Positions 1 through 7,657 of a stretch of DNA of 26,716 nucleotides are shown piece after piece. Positions within the stretch are counted from its first letter, which is position 1, and each line of letters starts with the position of its first letter. The stretch lies in contig CAZEVY010000078.1 of NCBI GenBank assembly GCA_964515555.1, forward strand, positions 1 to 26,716. The letters are read 5' to 3'. The position numbers and the translations under genes are program-made. Source of the stretch: CAZEVY01 sp964515555 (GTDB taxonomy: Bacteria; Acidobacteriota; Terriglobia; Bryobacterales; Bryobacteraceae). Below the pieces are notes generated by a model. That model made no database searches. It saw only the letters and a program-made list of their open reading frames with translations, and was not told the DNA's origin.

Positions 1-1
1 G

Positions 2-796
2 AGCGACGCCGGCGTGTTCAACTTCGATGGCGGCTGCTACGCCAAATGCATCCGGCTGAGCCGCGAGAACGAGCCCCAGATATGGAACGCGATCCGCTTC
101 GGCTCCGTCCTGGAGAACGTGGTGATCGACCCGGCCTGCCGCACGCTCGACTACGACTCCGAGCAGCACACCGAGAACACGCGCGCGGCCTACCCGGTGG
201 ACTTCATTGACAACGCGCTGATTCCGGGCGTCGCCGGCCACCCCTCGAACCTCGTGTTTCTGACGGCCGACGCCTTCGGCGTGCTGCCGCCGATTTCGCG
301 CTTGAGCGCCGAGCAGGCCATGTATCACTTTCTCAGCGGCTACACGGCGCGCCTGGCGGGAACCGAGCGCGGCCTGGGCAAGGAGCCGCAGGCGACCTTC
401 AGCGCGTGTTTCGGCGAACCCTTCCTGCCGCGCCATCCGCGCGTCTACGCCGAGATGCTGGGCGAGAAGATGCGGCGGCACCAGGTGGACTGCTGGCTGG
501 TGAACACCGGCTGGGTCGGCGGGGCGCCGGGGGTGGGACATCGCATGAAACTCCCCTATACGCGCGCCATGGTCAACGCGGCGATCGAAGGACGCCTGGC
601 GACCGCGCCTATGCGTGTGCATCCGGTGTTTCAAGTAATGACGCCCGAAAACTGTCCGGGCGTGCCGCCCGAGGTGCTCGACGCCGAGGGGCAGTGGAAG
701 GACCGCGCGGAATACCGCGCGACGGCGGAGGCGCTGCGTGCGCGATTCGACGAGAATTACAAGAAGTTCGAGGCGGTGGGAGACCTGGTGGGTTAG
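2..796 (+). CDS. pckA: Phosphoenolpyruvate carboxykinase (ATP), C-terminal part (5' end outside window)
   Basis: The enzyme decarboxylates and phosphorylates oxaloacetate to PEP with ATP, the first committed step of gluconeogenesis, in the cytoplasm. The visible 264 residues open in frame at base 2 with SDAGVFNFDGGCYAK, a signature of the ATP-type family. They continue through NLVFLTADAFGVLPP (nucleotide-binding region), GTERG, the PQATFSACFGEPF segment and VNTGWVGGAPGVGHRMK near the C-terminus. Bacterial family members are about 530-540 residues, so roughly the first half lies upstream of the window. The GTG at 14 is internal and is not the real start. The stop at 794-796 lies within the next gene, whose start is at 738. 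No frameshift is visible. Family assignment is very secure; the GTP-type enzyme lacks these motifs. Confidence 0.96.
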   Translation, partial: SDAGVFNFDGGCYAKCIRLSRENEPQIWNAIRFGSVLENVVIDPACRTLDYDSEQHTENTRAAYPVDFIDNALIPGVAGHPSNLVFLTADAFGVLPPISRLSAEQAMYHFLSGYTARLAGTERGLGKEPQATFSACFGEPFLPRHPRVYAEMLGEKMRRHQVDCWLVNTGWVGGAPGVGHRMKLPYTRAMVNAAIEGRLATAPMRVHPVFQVMTPENCPGVPPEVLDAEGQWKDRAEYRATAEALRARFDENYKKFEAVGDLVG

Positions 797-2531
797 GGCC
801 ACCGCCCTGTTCGCAGGGGCGTTCACCGCTTTCGCGCAGGACCCGGCGATCCAGTTGCGCACGGTCGTCACGGGCCCACGCAATCCGACCGATATCCAGA
901 GCGCGCGCGACGGCAGCGGCCGCCTCTTCATTGTCCAGCAGCAGGGCCGCATTTACATCTTCCGCGACGGCGCGATCGAGCCGTATCCGTTCCTCGACAT
1001 CAGCGAGCGCACGGTGGGCTCGGGCGAGCGCGGGCTGCTGGGCCTGGCCTTCCCGCCCGACTTCGCGGCGCGACAGCGCTTCTACGTCAACTACACCGAC
1101 CGCGCCGGGCATACGGTGATCGCCATGTACCGAGTGGGGGCGAATCCCGACCAAGCCGACCGCGACAGCGAGACCGTTCTGCTTCAGATCCAGCAGCCCT
1201 TCAGCAATCACAACGGCGGCGCGCTGCGATTCGGTCCCGACGACATGCTGTGGATCGCCATGGGCGACGGCGGCTCGGGCGGCGACCCGCGCAACTACGC
1301 GCAGACGAGGACCGCGCTGCTCGGGAAGATGCTGCGCCTGGACGTCGAGTCGCAGCCGGGGCGCGCGCTCGTGCCGCCGGACAATCCGTTCGTGGGCGAT
1401 TCGTCGTGGCGGCCGGAGATCTGGTCGCGCGGCCTGCGGAATCCGTGGCGATTCTCCTTCGACAGGCTCACGGGCGACGTGTGGATCGGCGACGTCGGAC
1501 AGGACGCCTTCGAGGAAGTGAACTTCGCGCCGAGGTCGAGCCGCGGCGGCGAGAACTACGGCTGGAATCCCAAGGAAGGCAAATCGTGCTTCCTGCGGAA
1601 CTGTTCCTCGGAGGGACTGGTGGACCCGGTGGCCGACTATCCGCATTCGCAGGGCTGCTCGGTGACGGGCGGCTACGTGTATCGCGGCACGCGATCGCCG
1701 GGCCTGCGCGGGACGTTCCTCTACGGCGATTTTTGCAGCGGCCGGATGTGGGGCGCGCGGCGCGAGGGCGCGTCGTGGGTGGTTCGCGTGGTGGCGACGG
1801 GCGCGGGCGCGATCTCGACGTTCGGCGAGGACGAGGACGGCGAGATTTATGTCGCCGACCACAACAGCGGACGGATCGCGCGCATCGAGGGAAGGGCTGC
1901 GCCCGAGGTGGTTGCGGCGTTGAATCCGGCGACGTTCGAGGAGGGGCTCATTCCGGGGTCGCTGGCGGATATCTACACGTACGGCGTGCGCGCCGAGGCG
2001 GGGGTCCGCGGACCGGACGGGGTGGCGGTGACCGTGAACGGGATCGCCGCGCTGGCGATCGCCACGGCGAACGTGAACGGGCAGGAGTTCGTGCGCGTGC
2101 AGGTTCCGTTCGAGGTGAGCGGCGCGAGCGGATCGATTGTGGTGACGAAGGACGGGCGCACGGGAGCGGCGGTCGCGTTTCCGCTGCGCGCGCTGCAACC
2201 GGGCGTCTTCGCGGAGCTGGGCGTGGCGCTCGCGGTGCATCACGCGACCAACACGCTGGTGACGGATGCGAGTCCGGCGTCGGCGGGCGAGATCGTGTAT
2301 TTCTACGCGAACGGGCTGGGCGCGGTGGCCGATGCTCGCACGCTGCGCGAGGTGAGGGTGACGGTGGACGGCGTGGAGTGCGAGGTCTTCTACGCGGGCC
2401 TGGCGCCGGGATTCCCGGGCGTCTACCAGATCAACGTGCGGCTTCCGGCGGGCGTGGCGTCGGGACATCGCGACCTGCGGGTGACGGTCGACGGCGTGGC
2501 GAGTCCGGTGGTGAAGATCGCGGTGCGGTAG
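738..2531 (+). CDS. Exported PQQ-dependent sugar dehydrogenase with C-terminal TIGR03437-type domain
   Basis: The 597-residue protein has a basic N-terminus and a short hydrophobic segment ending AFTAFAQ (about 20-34), read as a signal peptide, so it should act in the periplasm or outside. Residues about 40-385 match the glucose/sorbosone dehydrogenase beta-propeller: NHNGGALRFGP (His158 is the likely catalytic base), MGDGGSGGDPRN, WSRGLRNPWRFSFD and GDVGQDAFEEVNF. The family oxidises aldose sugars with PQQ and passes electrons to the respiratory chain. Residues about 393-597 (LNPATF...PGSLADIY, then ...VYQINVRLPAGV) resemble the TIGR03437 domain common in Solibacter proteins, of unknown role. 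Start GTG 738 was chosen because GGAGG lies 6 bases upstream (727-731) and no other common start precedes the signal peptide. It overlaps pckA by 59 bases, suggesting co-transcription. Substrate unknown. Confidence 0.88.
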   Translation: MRDSTRITRSSRRWETWWVRATALFAGAFTAFAQDPAIQLRTVVTGPRNPTDIQSARDGSGRLFIVQQQGRIYIFRDGAIEPYPFLDISERTVGSGERGLLGLAFPPDFAARQRFYVNYTDRAGHTVIAMYRVGANPDQADRDSETVLLQIQQPFSNHNGGALRFGPDDMLWIAMGDGGSGGDPRNYAQTRTALLGKMLRLDVESQPGRALVPPDNPFVGDSSWRPEIWSRGLRNPWRFSFDRLTGDVWIGDVGQDAFEEVNFAPRSSRGGENYGWNPKEGKSCFLRNCSSEGLVDPVADYPHSQGCSVTGGYVYRGTRSPGLRGTFLYGDFCSGRMWGARREGASWVVRVVATGAGAISTFGEDEDGEIYVADHNSGRIARIEGRAAPEVVAALNPATFEEGLIPGSLADIYTYGVRAEAGVRGPDGVAVTVNGIAALAIATANVNGQEFVRVQVPFEVSGASGSIVVTKDGRTGAAVAFPLRALQPGVFAELGVALAVHHATNTLVTDASPASAGEIVYFYANGLGAVADARTLREVRVTVDGVECEVFYAGLAPGFPGVYQINVRLPAGVASGHRDLRVTVDGVASPVVKIAVR

Positions 2532-2536
2532 AGGCG

Positions 2537-2956
2537 CTACCAATCGACGGTTATCAACCGGGGAAATGCAAGAGTGTAGCGGGCGCGGTCCAGCGTGAAC
2601 AGGCGGTCGGCGTGGAGCGAGGCGTGCGCGCCGATAAGAAAGTCGACTAAGAGGCGTTTCGGGGCGTCCCCGCCCGACTTTCGGCGACGCAAAGCGTATT
2701 CGGCGTACGATCGCGCGGTTTCGCGCCAGACGGCTTCGGTTAGCGCGAAGTCAACCTGGATTCCACTGGCCGCGATGAAGCCATCCACGAACTCCGGCGT
2801 CGCACCCGGATGGGCGAACAACTCAGCGAATACCGGCGCGCTGATCACCAACCCGCCCTCGCCGCGCGCCTGCCCGAGTTTTTCCGCCGCCAGGTGCGCG
2901 AGGGGCTCACGAGACCATATCGCGGAGATCACGTTCGTGTCGACCGCCGTCCTCAT
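2537..2956 (-). CDS. vapC: PIN-domain ribonuclease toxin (VapC family)
   Basis: A 139-residue PIN-domain protein. PIN nucleases use a cluster of acidic residues to bind Mg/Mn and cut RNA. Here these are Asp6 (AVDTNVIS), Glu45 (VFAELFAH), Asp105 (LLVDFLIGAHA) and Asp123 (FTLDRARY), so the active site appears complete. The length is typical of VapC. The gene follows the AbrB-like antitoxin gene with 9 bases between, the standard antitoxin-first order. Known VapC toxins cleave initiator tRNA, other tRNAs or the sarcin-ricin loop of 23S rRNA; the target here cannot be deduced. The stop lies 5 bases from the convergent stop of the sugar dehydrogenase gene. Function as a toxin is inferred from fold and partner. 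Confidence 0.87.
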   Translation of the reverse strand: MRTAVDTNVISAIWSREPLAHLAAEKLGQARGEGGLVISAPVFAELFAHPGATPEFVDGFIAASGIQVDFALTEAVWRETARSYAEYALRRRKSGGDAPKRLLVDFLIGAHASLHADRLFTLDRARYTLAFPRLITVDW

Positions 2957-2965
2957 CGGCTGCGG

Positions 2966-3202
2966 TCAGTCCTCGTCGCGCATATCGCGAACCCACTCGA
3001 TGATCTGCTCCCGACTGGAGAACCCGCCGAGGGCGCCGACATATGCTTCGAACGGGTTCCGATCACGAACGGGTCGCAGTACGGTCTGTCCTCCGTCGAA
3101 GACGAATTCGAGTCGGTCCCCCTCCTTGATTCCCAGCCGCCGACGCACGTCCACCGGGATCGTGACCTGCCCTTTGGTGCTTAAGGTACTGTAATGGGGC
3201 AT
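2966..3202 (-). CDS. vapB: AbrB/SpoVT-type antitoxin (VapB family)
   Basis: A 78-residue protein. Residues 4-48 are a swapped-hairpin AbrB/SpoVT DNA-binding domain, recognisable from STKGQVTIPVDVRRRLGI followed by EGDRLEFVF. Residues 50-78 (NPFEAYVGALGGFS...EWVRDMRDED) are acidic and amphipathic, as expected for the tail that docks into the toxin. Start ATG 3202 is preceded by GAGG at a short spacing. In this family the antitoxin alone, or bound to toxin, represses its own promoter; a candidate operator lies just upstream at 3216-3243. Pairing with the downstream PIN protein supports a VapBC module. Confidence 0.87.
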   Translation of the reverse strand: MPHYSTLSTKGQVTIPVDVRRRLGIKEGDRLEFVFDGGQTVLRPVRDRNPFEAYVGALGGFSSREQIIEWVRDMRDED

Positions 3203-3215
3203 CTTACCTCGGCTC

Positions 3216-3243
3216 CCTACAGTAAGGATATCACTTCCTACAG
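3216..3243 (-). promoter_or_regulatory. Candidate vapBC operator: paired CTGTAGG repeats
   Basis: Upstream of vapB, the heptamer CCTACAG (+ strand) occurs at 3216-3222 and again at 3237-3243. Their starts are 21 bases apart, about two helical turns. Between them lies an imperfect palindrome, AGTGA-TATCC-TTACT on the coding strand. AbrB-type antitoxins commonly bind such spaced repeats. The block lies 14-41 bases before the vapB start, where a repressor site would be expected. No convincing -35/-10 pair was found. Regulation is inferred. Confidence 0.35.
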
Positions 3244-3287
3244 GACTCCGCTAACTTCTCCTCGCAGGAGTCGACACGGCCGAGCCG

Positions 3288-6173
3288 CTACATCTTCCGC
3301 CGAATGCGCTTCCTGACCGACCCTTCGACGGCGGCGGCCAGCGCCTTCTGGTACGCCTCGCGCGACTCGGCGGCGCGGCCCGCGGCTTTTTCGGCGTCGC
3401 CGATCTGTTCCCACACCAATGCGTTCGCCGGCTGCTGGCGCGCGACCTCGCGCAGATTCGCGAGCGCACCGTCGCGATTGCCGGCGGCGAGCTGCAGGCG
3501 CGCCAGCTCCAGGCGTGCGGCGGAATACTCGGGCCGGGCTTTCAGCGCGATCTCGTACTCGGCGATGGCTTCGGAGTTCTTGGCGGTCGCCGCCAGCGTC
3601 TTGGCGAGGCTGAGGCGGCTGGGCAGGTAGTCGGGATTCTTGTCTAGGATGCGGCGCCACTCGGCGATGGCGTCGGCGGGTCGGCGAAGTTTTTCGGCGT
3701 AGAGCGCGCCGAGGTTGTGGCGCGCGACGACGAGGTCCGGCGAGAGCGCGATGGCCTGCTGGTAGTTCTTCTCGGCCTCGGCGGCGCGGCCGGTCGACGC
3801 GTTGAGGTATCCAAGCGCGTTATAGGGCATACCCTCCTTGGGGTTGAGGTCGATGGCCTTGCGGAAGGCGGCCTCGGCCTCGCGGCGGCGGTTGATGCGC
3901 TGGTAGACGAGTCCGAGATTGTAAGGCAGGTAGGAATACGACGGCGCCAGGGCCATGGCCTCCTGATATCCGCGGATGGCCGAGGCATAATCGCCGGCCT
4001 GGGTGTTGGTCAAGGCCAGGTTGTGGCGCGGATAGGCCCAGTAGGGCGCACGACGGATGGCCTCCTGGAACGCCAGCGCGGCCTTGTCGTAGACGGCCTG
4101 CTCGAGATAGGCGATTCCGAGCGCGTTGTAGGAGTAGGCGCCCTCGGGGTCGAGACGGATGGAGCGTTCGAGCAGTTCCTGTCCGCGCCGGTAATCGCGC
4201 TTTCCGCCGGCGTCGGGGAACAGGGCGGCACGTCCCTCGCAGAAGGTCTCGCGGGCCTCGAGAAAGACGGAATTCGGCGAAAGCTGCCGGGCTGTGGCGA
4301 AGTACGCCGCGCCGGTGACGAAGTCGCCGCGGGTTTGGGGGATTTGCTCTCCGGCGAGATAGCGCAGCAGCACCTGCTGGCCGTTATCCTCCAGCATGAT
4401 CTGGAGGCGATTGCGCTGCGCGAGATACTCCTCGCGTGGCACACGCTGCCGCTCCTGCAACTGGCGCAGGGCGCTGAGGGCGTTGCGATCGGCGGCGGCG
4501 AGAATGCGGCCCGCGCCAATGGCCTCTTCGAAGTCGATGGCCTCCTGAAACACGCTGGTGCGCACCACGGGGATGGCCGAGCGGCGGGTAAGGCTGCGCG
4601 TATCGCCGCTGGCCGTCGCGGTGAGTGTCAGGCCGCCCGAACCGCGGGTGGCGCCCGGGGGCACGGCGGCGTAGGCGAGCATGGTGATGCCCTGCTGCCG
4701 AGTGTTGGCGATGGTGCGTTTGCCCTCGAATTCGCCGCCATCCTTGGGATGCTGGCGGTCGAAGGTGGAGTCGACGACGTTGCGGTAGGTGTGGCCGATC
4801 AGCTCGTTGATGGTGACGTTCCCGTCCTGGTCGATGTCGCCCTTGCCGTTGAGGGCTTCCAGAAGGAAGAAGCTGAAAGCGCCGTGGCCGCCGCCGAACT
4901 GCGGCCCTTCCTCGGAGGTTTCGTTGGAGCGGCTGGCGCGGAAGATGAAGAGTTCGCCTTCGTTCTCGCTCTGTTCCAGCTTTTCGGAGATGGCGTTAAT
5001 CTTGACGTGCTCCGCCTCGGGGATGCTGCCGATCTTGCCGGCGTGGCAGACGTCGATGAACGCCAACACTTCGCGCACGTTCGTCAGGTCCTTGCTGATG
5101 AAATCCTGGACATCGGCCATCCCGAGGCCGGTCGTGGCCAGATCCTCGGGATTGCTGTCCCAGGTGACGATATAGCCTTTGCCGCCGCGCCTGCCGCCTG
5201 CCGACACGACGGTGCCGTGCGTGGCGAAGAACAGGATCACGGTATCGTTCTTGGTCGCGCGCGCCTTGAGGAAGTTGGTCATGCTGTTGCGGATGGCCGC
5301 CGAGGTGGCCTGCTCGTTGAGCAGCACGACCAGGTTTTCGTCGGGAAGGCTGCCTCCGCGTTCGCTCCGCAGGTATCGCTCAAAGAGGCGAGCGTCCTCG
5401 TGCGCGTACCGCAGGGCGCGGATGTCGGCGCTCTGGAACGAGGAGATTCCCACCAGCAGCGCGTAAGTCTTTCCGGGCGCCGGCGGCGGCGGCGGCCCGG
5501 AGCCCTCCGCGTCGGCCTTCTTCTCGAGAACGAACAGGCGCGTACTCACCCATGTAGCGTCGGGCATCGACTCCTGAATCCGCCTGGCCTCCTCGGCGGC
5601 GTCGGCCGACAGCTTGTATTTCTCCAGAATCATCGAACGCGCGGCGCGCGCCATGGCGTCGTTGGGATTCGCGGCGAGGGCCTGGTCGACCGGGGCGAGT
5701 TCCTTCATCAGCGACGCCCGGTCGGCCTCGGGCAGGGCGTCGACGCGGGACTTGAAACCCGCGGCAACGGCACGGGCGTCGCGCGTGGAGGCGATGTGGT
5801 ACTTGCTCACGTCGGGCGCCCGCGGCGCGGCCGGCAGGGAGCAGAACGCAGCCGCCTGTTTGTCGGCCAGCGCGCCGGTGCGCACACGCATCGCGGAGCC
5901 TTCGAAAGTCACCTCGCCGCCGGCGGGCAGCGTCTGAATGGACTTCTCGGGGCAGAAGGAAAACCGGATCGAGCCGGTTTCGGCGCGCAGAGTTTCGCCG
6001 GCGAACAAAAGGACGCCGCCCTTAGCCCCCAGCGGAAGCGTGCCGGGTGCACGCGCCACGACTCCTCCGGTTGCCGAGAGGATCATCCCGACCGGCTGCT
6101 CGAACTGCTCGGTCGGTTGAGGCGCCTGCGCGGCGGCCAGCATCGGAACAAGAAAGGTGAGGCGGCGAAGCAT
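3288..6173 (-). CDS. Exported caspase-fold (peptidase C14) protein with FecR-like N-terminus and TPR tail
   Basis: A 961-residue multidomain protein. Residues 1-17 look like a signal peptide. Residues about 25-110 resemble a FecR-like beta domain. Residues about 235-400 are a caspase/metacaspase p20-like domain beginning KTYALLVGISSF, with the catalytic pair His319 (FFATHG) and Cys376 (FIDVCHAGK). Asp374, two before the Cys, is where metacaspases place a basic-residue-selecting Asp. A p10-like part follows and contains an EF-hand-like loop, DIDQDGNVTINE (446-457), with all canonical ligands, so Ca2+ dependence is possible. Residues about 630-945 are serial TPR repeats. ATG 6173 was chosen because AGGGA sits 6 bases upstream; the in-frame ATG at 6188 has no such site. 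Caspase fold and dyad are clear; targets and whether it is exported are inferred. Confidence 0.85.
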   Translation of the reverse strand: MLRRLTFLVPMLAAAQAPQPTEQFEQPVGMILSATGGVVARAPGTLPLGAKGGVLLFAGETLRAETGSIRFSFCPEKSIQTLPAGGEVTFEGSAMRVRTGALADKQAAAFCSLPAAPRAPDVSKYHIASTRDARAVAAGFKSRVDALPEADRASLMKELAPVDQALAANPNDAMARAARSMILEKYKLSADAAEEARRIQESMPDATWVSTRLFVLEKKADAEGSGPPPPPAPGKTYALLVGISSFQSADIRALRYAHEDARLFERYLRSERGGSLPDENLVVLLNEQATSAAIRNSMTNFLKARATKNDTVILFFATHGTVVSAGGRRGGKGYIVTWDSNPEDLATTGLGMADVQDFISKDLTNVREVLAFIDVCHAGKIGSIPEAEHVKINAISEKLEQSENEGELFIFRASRSNETSEEGPQFGGGHGAFSFFLLEALNGKGDIDQDGNVTINELIGHTYRNVVDSTFDRQHPKDGGEFEGKRTIANTRQQGITMLAYAAVPPGATRGSGGLTLTATASGDTRSLTRRSAIPVVRTSVFQEAIDFEEAIGAGRILAAADRNALSALRQLQERQRVPREEYLAQRNRLQIMLEDNGQQVLLRYLAGEQIPQTRGDFVTGAAYFATARQLSPNSVFLEARETFCEGRAALFPDAGGKRDYRRGQELLERSIRLDPEGAYSYNALGIAYLEQAVYDKAALAFQEAIRRAPYWAYPRHNLALTNTQAGDYASAIRGYQEAMALAPSYSYLPYNLGLVYQRINRRREAEAAFRKAIDLNPKEGMPYNALGYLNASTGRAAEAEKNYQQAIALSPDLVVARHNLGALYAEKLRRPADAIAEWRRILDKNPDYLPSRLSLAKTLAATAKNSEAIAEYEIALKARPEYSAARLELARLQLAAGNRDGALANLREVARQQPANALVWEQIGDAEKAAGRAAESREAYQKALAAAVEGSVRKRIRRKM

Positions 6174-6198
6174 CGGATATCCCTGCATTAAGATTAGT

Positions 6199-6215
6199 AT
6201 CAAGTATAACGATGA
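6199..6215. promoter_or_regulatory. Candidate divergent promoter core with overlapping -10 elements
   Basis: The 69-base gap between the two divergent genes has an AT-rich core unlike its GC-rich surroundings. TATACT (- strand, 6203-6208) lies about 30 bases before the caspase-gene start and TATAAC (+ strand, 6205-6210) about 33 bases before the membrane-protein start. Either would give a short leader with a usable ribosome binding site. The -35 boxes are not recognisable, so this rests on -10 similarity and base composition only. Confidence 0.35.
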
Positions 6216-6242
6216 TCGCCCCCCCAGCGAGGCCGTAGCCGC

Positions 6243-7649
6243 GTGGATTTCCTTCGCCGCGCCTGGCCGCTCGCCTTCGCCATCGCACACTTCTTTGCCT
6301 GGGCGTGGACCGGGCTGCTGGCCGGAATCTCGCACGACGACCTCATGAACATGCGCGGCGCGCTCGTGCGCCCGTGGCCCGACCTGGCCGGCGACGTGGC
6401 CGTGTTCTTCCGTTTCTCGCCCACCTACCGGCCCGCGGCCGCCGTCGTGTACAAGGCCTTCCACGCGGTCTTCGGTCTCGCGAGCCTCCCGCTGCGCGTC
6501 TTCTACATGACGCTGCTGGCGGTGAACATCGGACTGCTGTTCGCGTTGACCAGGCGGCTCACGGGTTCCCGTCACGCGGCGGCGCTGGCAGCACTGCTCT
6601 ATTCCTACCATCACCACTTCGGGCACGAATACTACAGCACCGGATCGTGCTTCGACATTCTGTGCTTCACGTTCTATATCGGCGGGCTGCTCTACTACGT
6701 TCGATGCCGCGAGGCGGGCGACCTCGGGGCGCGACAGGCGATCTTCCTCTGCGCGCTGTTCGCACTGGCGCTCAACTCGAAGGAATCGGCGGCGACGCTA
6801 CCGGCGATTCTCGCGCTGTACGAGGCATCATTCCACTGGCCGCGGCCGCTCCGATGGCGCGAAGTCGGGCGCCGCGCCGCGCCGATCGCGGCGATGGGCG
6901 CGATGGTCGTGCTGTTCGCCGCTATCCGGGTCGAAGGGCCCGAGGGTCTGGGCCGCGTCGGCGGCTACGCGGTGACGCCGTCGGCGCGGCAGTATCTCGA
7001 CCACATCGCGTTCTTCCTCACGGCCTGGACGTACAATCGCGTTCCGCTGACGGCGTGGAGCGCGGCGGCGCTGGTGGCCGCGCTGATGGCGCTGGGATGG
7101 CGATCGCCCACGATGCGCTTCGCGATTCCGTTTTACCTGGTGACGGCGCTGCCCGTGGCGCTGATCGGCCGCATGGACCTGGCGCACGCCTATCTGCCGA
7201 TCGCCGGCGTGATCGTGTACATCGCCGCCGGAGTGACGGCGTTGCTCGACCGCGCGATCGGGGATCGGCCGTGGCGGTTGCCCGCCACACTGGCGCTGGC
7301 GACGCTCGCGATGCTGCCGCTGCATCGCACCTATGGCCCGCAGGCGGCCAACTGGCGTATCGAGTCCGACGTCATCCACGCGGCGCTCGACCAGATTCGG
7401 CGCATGCACCCGGCGCTGCCGAGGGGGTCGAAGATCCTGATCCTCGGCGACCCGTTCGGGCCGGTCGAGAAGCTGGGGTGGTCGAGCCTGTTCCTGTTCC
7501 AGCTCGCCTATCACGACCCGACCATGCGGGTCGACCGGATCGAGCGGATTGGCAGCGAAGAAGCGGCGAAGACGAAGTACGATTTCGTCTTCGACTGGCG
7601 GGACGGAAAATGGACGGAACGGAACCCCTCGGACTACGTATTACAATAA
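6243..7649 (+). CDS. Polytopic membrane protein, possible GT-C-type glycosyltransferase
   Basis: A 468-residue protein that is hydrophobic almost throughout, with roughly nine to eleven predicted membrane segments and a hydrophilic C-terminus of about 90 residues (IRRMHPALPRGSKILILGDP onward). The first segment is followed by GISHDDLMNMRG (Asp32-Asp33). Acidic residues in the first external loop are a hallmark of GT-C glycosyltransferases that use polyprenyl-phosphate sugars, and the loop then reads SPTYRPAAAVVYKAF. This supports a GT-C-like fold, but no family-defining motif allows a substrate call. Start GTG 6243 has GAGG about 10 bases upstream. It faces away from the caspase gene. The next small gene begins 8 bases after its stop, suggesting one transcript. 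Confidence 0.62.
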   Translation: MDFLRRAWPLAFAIAHFFAWAWTGLLAGISHDDLMNMRGALVRPWPDLAGDVAVFFRFSPTYRPAAAVVYKAFHAVFGLASLPLRVFYMTLLAVNIGLLFALTRRLTGSRHAAALAALLYSYHHHFGHEYYSTGSCFDILCFTFYIGGLLYYVRCREAGDLGARQAIFLCALFALALNSKESAATLPAILALYEASFHWPRPLRWREVGRRAAPIAAMGAMVVLFAAIRVEGPEGLGRVGGYAVTPSARQYLDHIAFFLTAWTYNRVPLTAWSAAALVAALMALGWRSPTMRFAIPFYLVTALPVALIGRMDLAHAYLPIAGVIVYIAAGVTALLDRAIGDRPWRLPATLALATLAMLPLHRTYGPQAANWRIESDVIHAALDQIRRMHPALPRGSKILILGDPFGPVEKLGWSSLFLFQLAYHDPTMRVDRIERIGSEEAAKTKYDFVFDWRDGKWTERNPSDYVLQ

Positions 7650-7657
7650 CAACAGCC

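Noticed and set aside
609..2543. 644-codon open frame on the - strand opposite the sugar dehydrogenase
   Set aside because: Arg/His-rich shadow without domains, while the + strand shows catalytic motifs.
3258..3270. CTCCT-CGC-AGGAG hairpin after the caspase gene as a terminator
   Set aside because: The stem is only 5 bp and is not followed by a T run on the - strand.
3717..6191. 824-codon open frame on the + strand opposite the caspase gene
   Set aside because: Antisense shadow; the opposite strand has clear caspase and TPR motifs and a ribosome binding site.
6174..6626. N-terminal extension of the caspase-fold protein up to 6626
   Set aside because: This stretch is the complement of the GT-C-like gene and has no homology-like pattern; a signal peptide and AGGGA site support ATG 6173.
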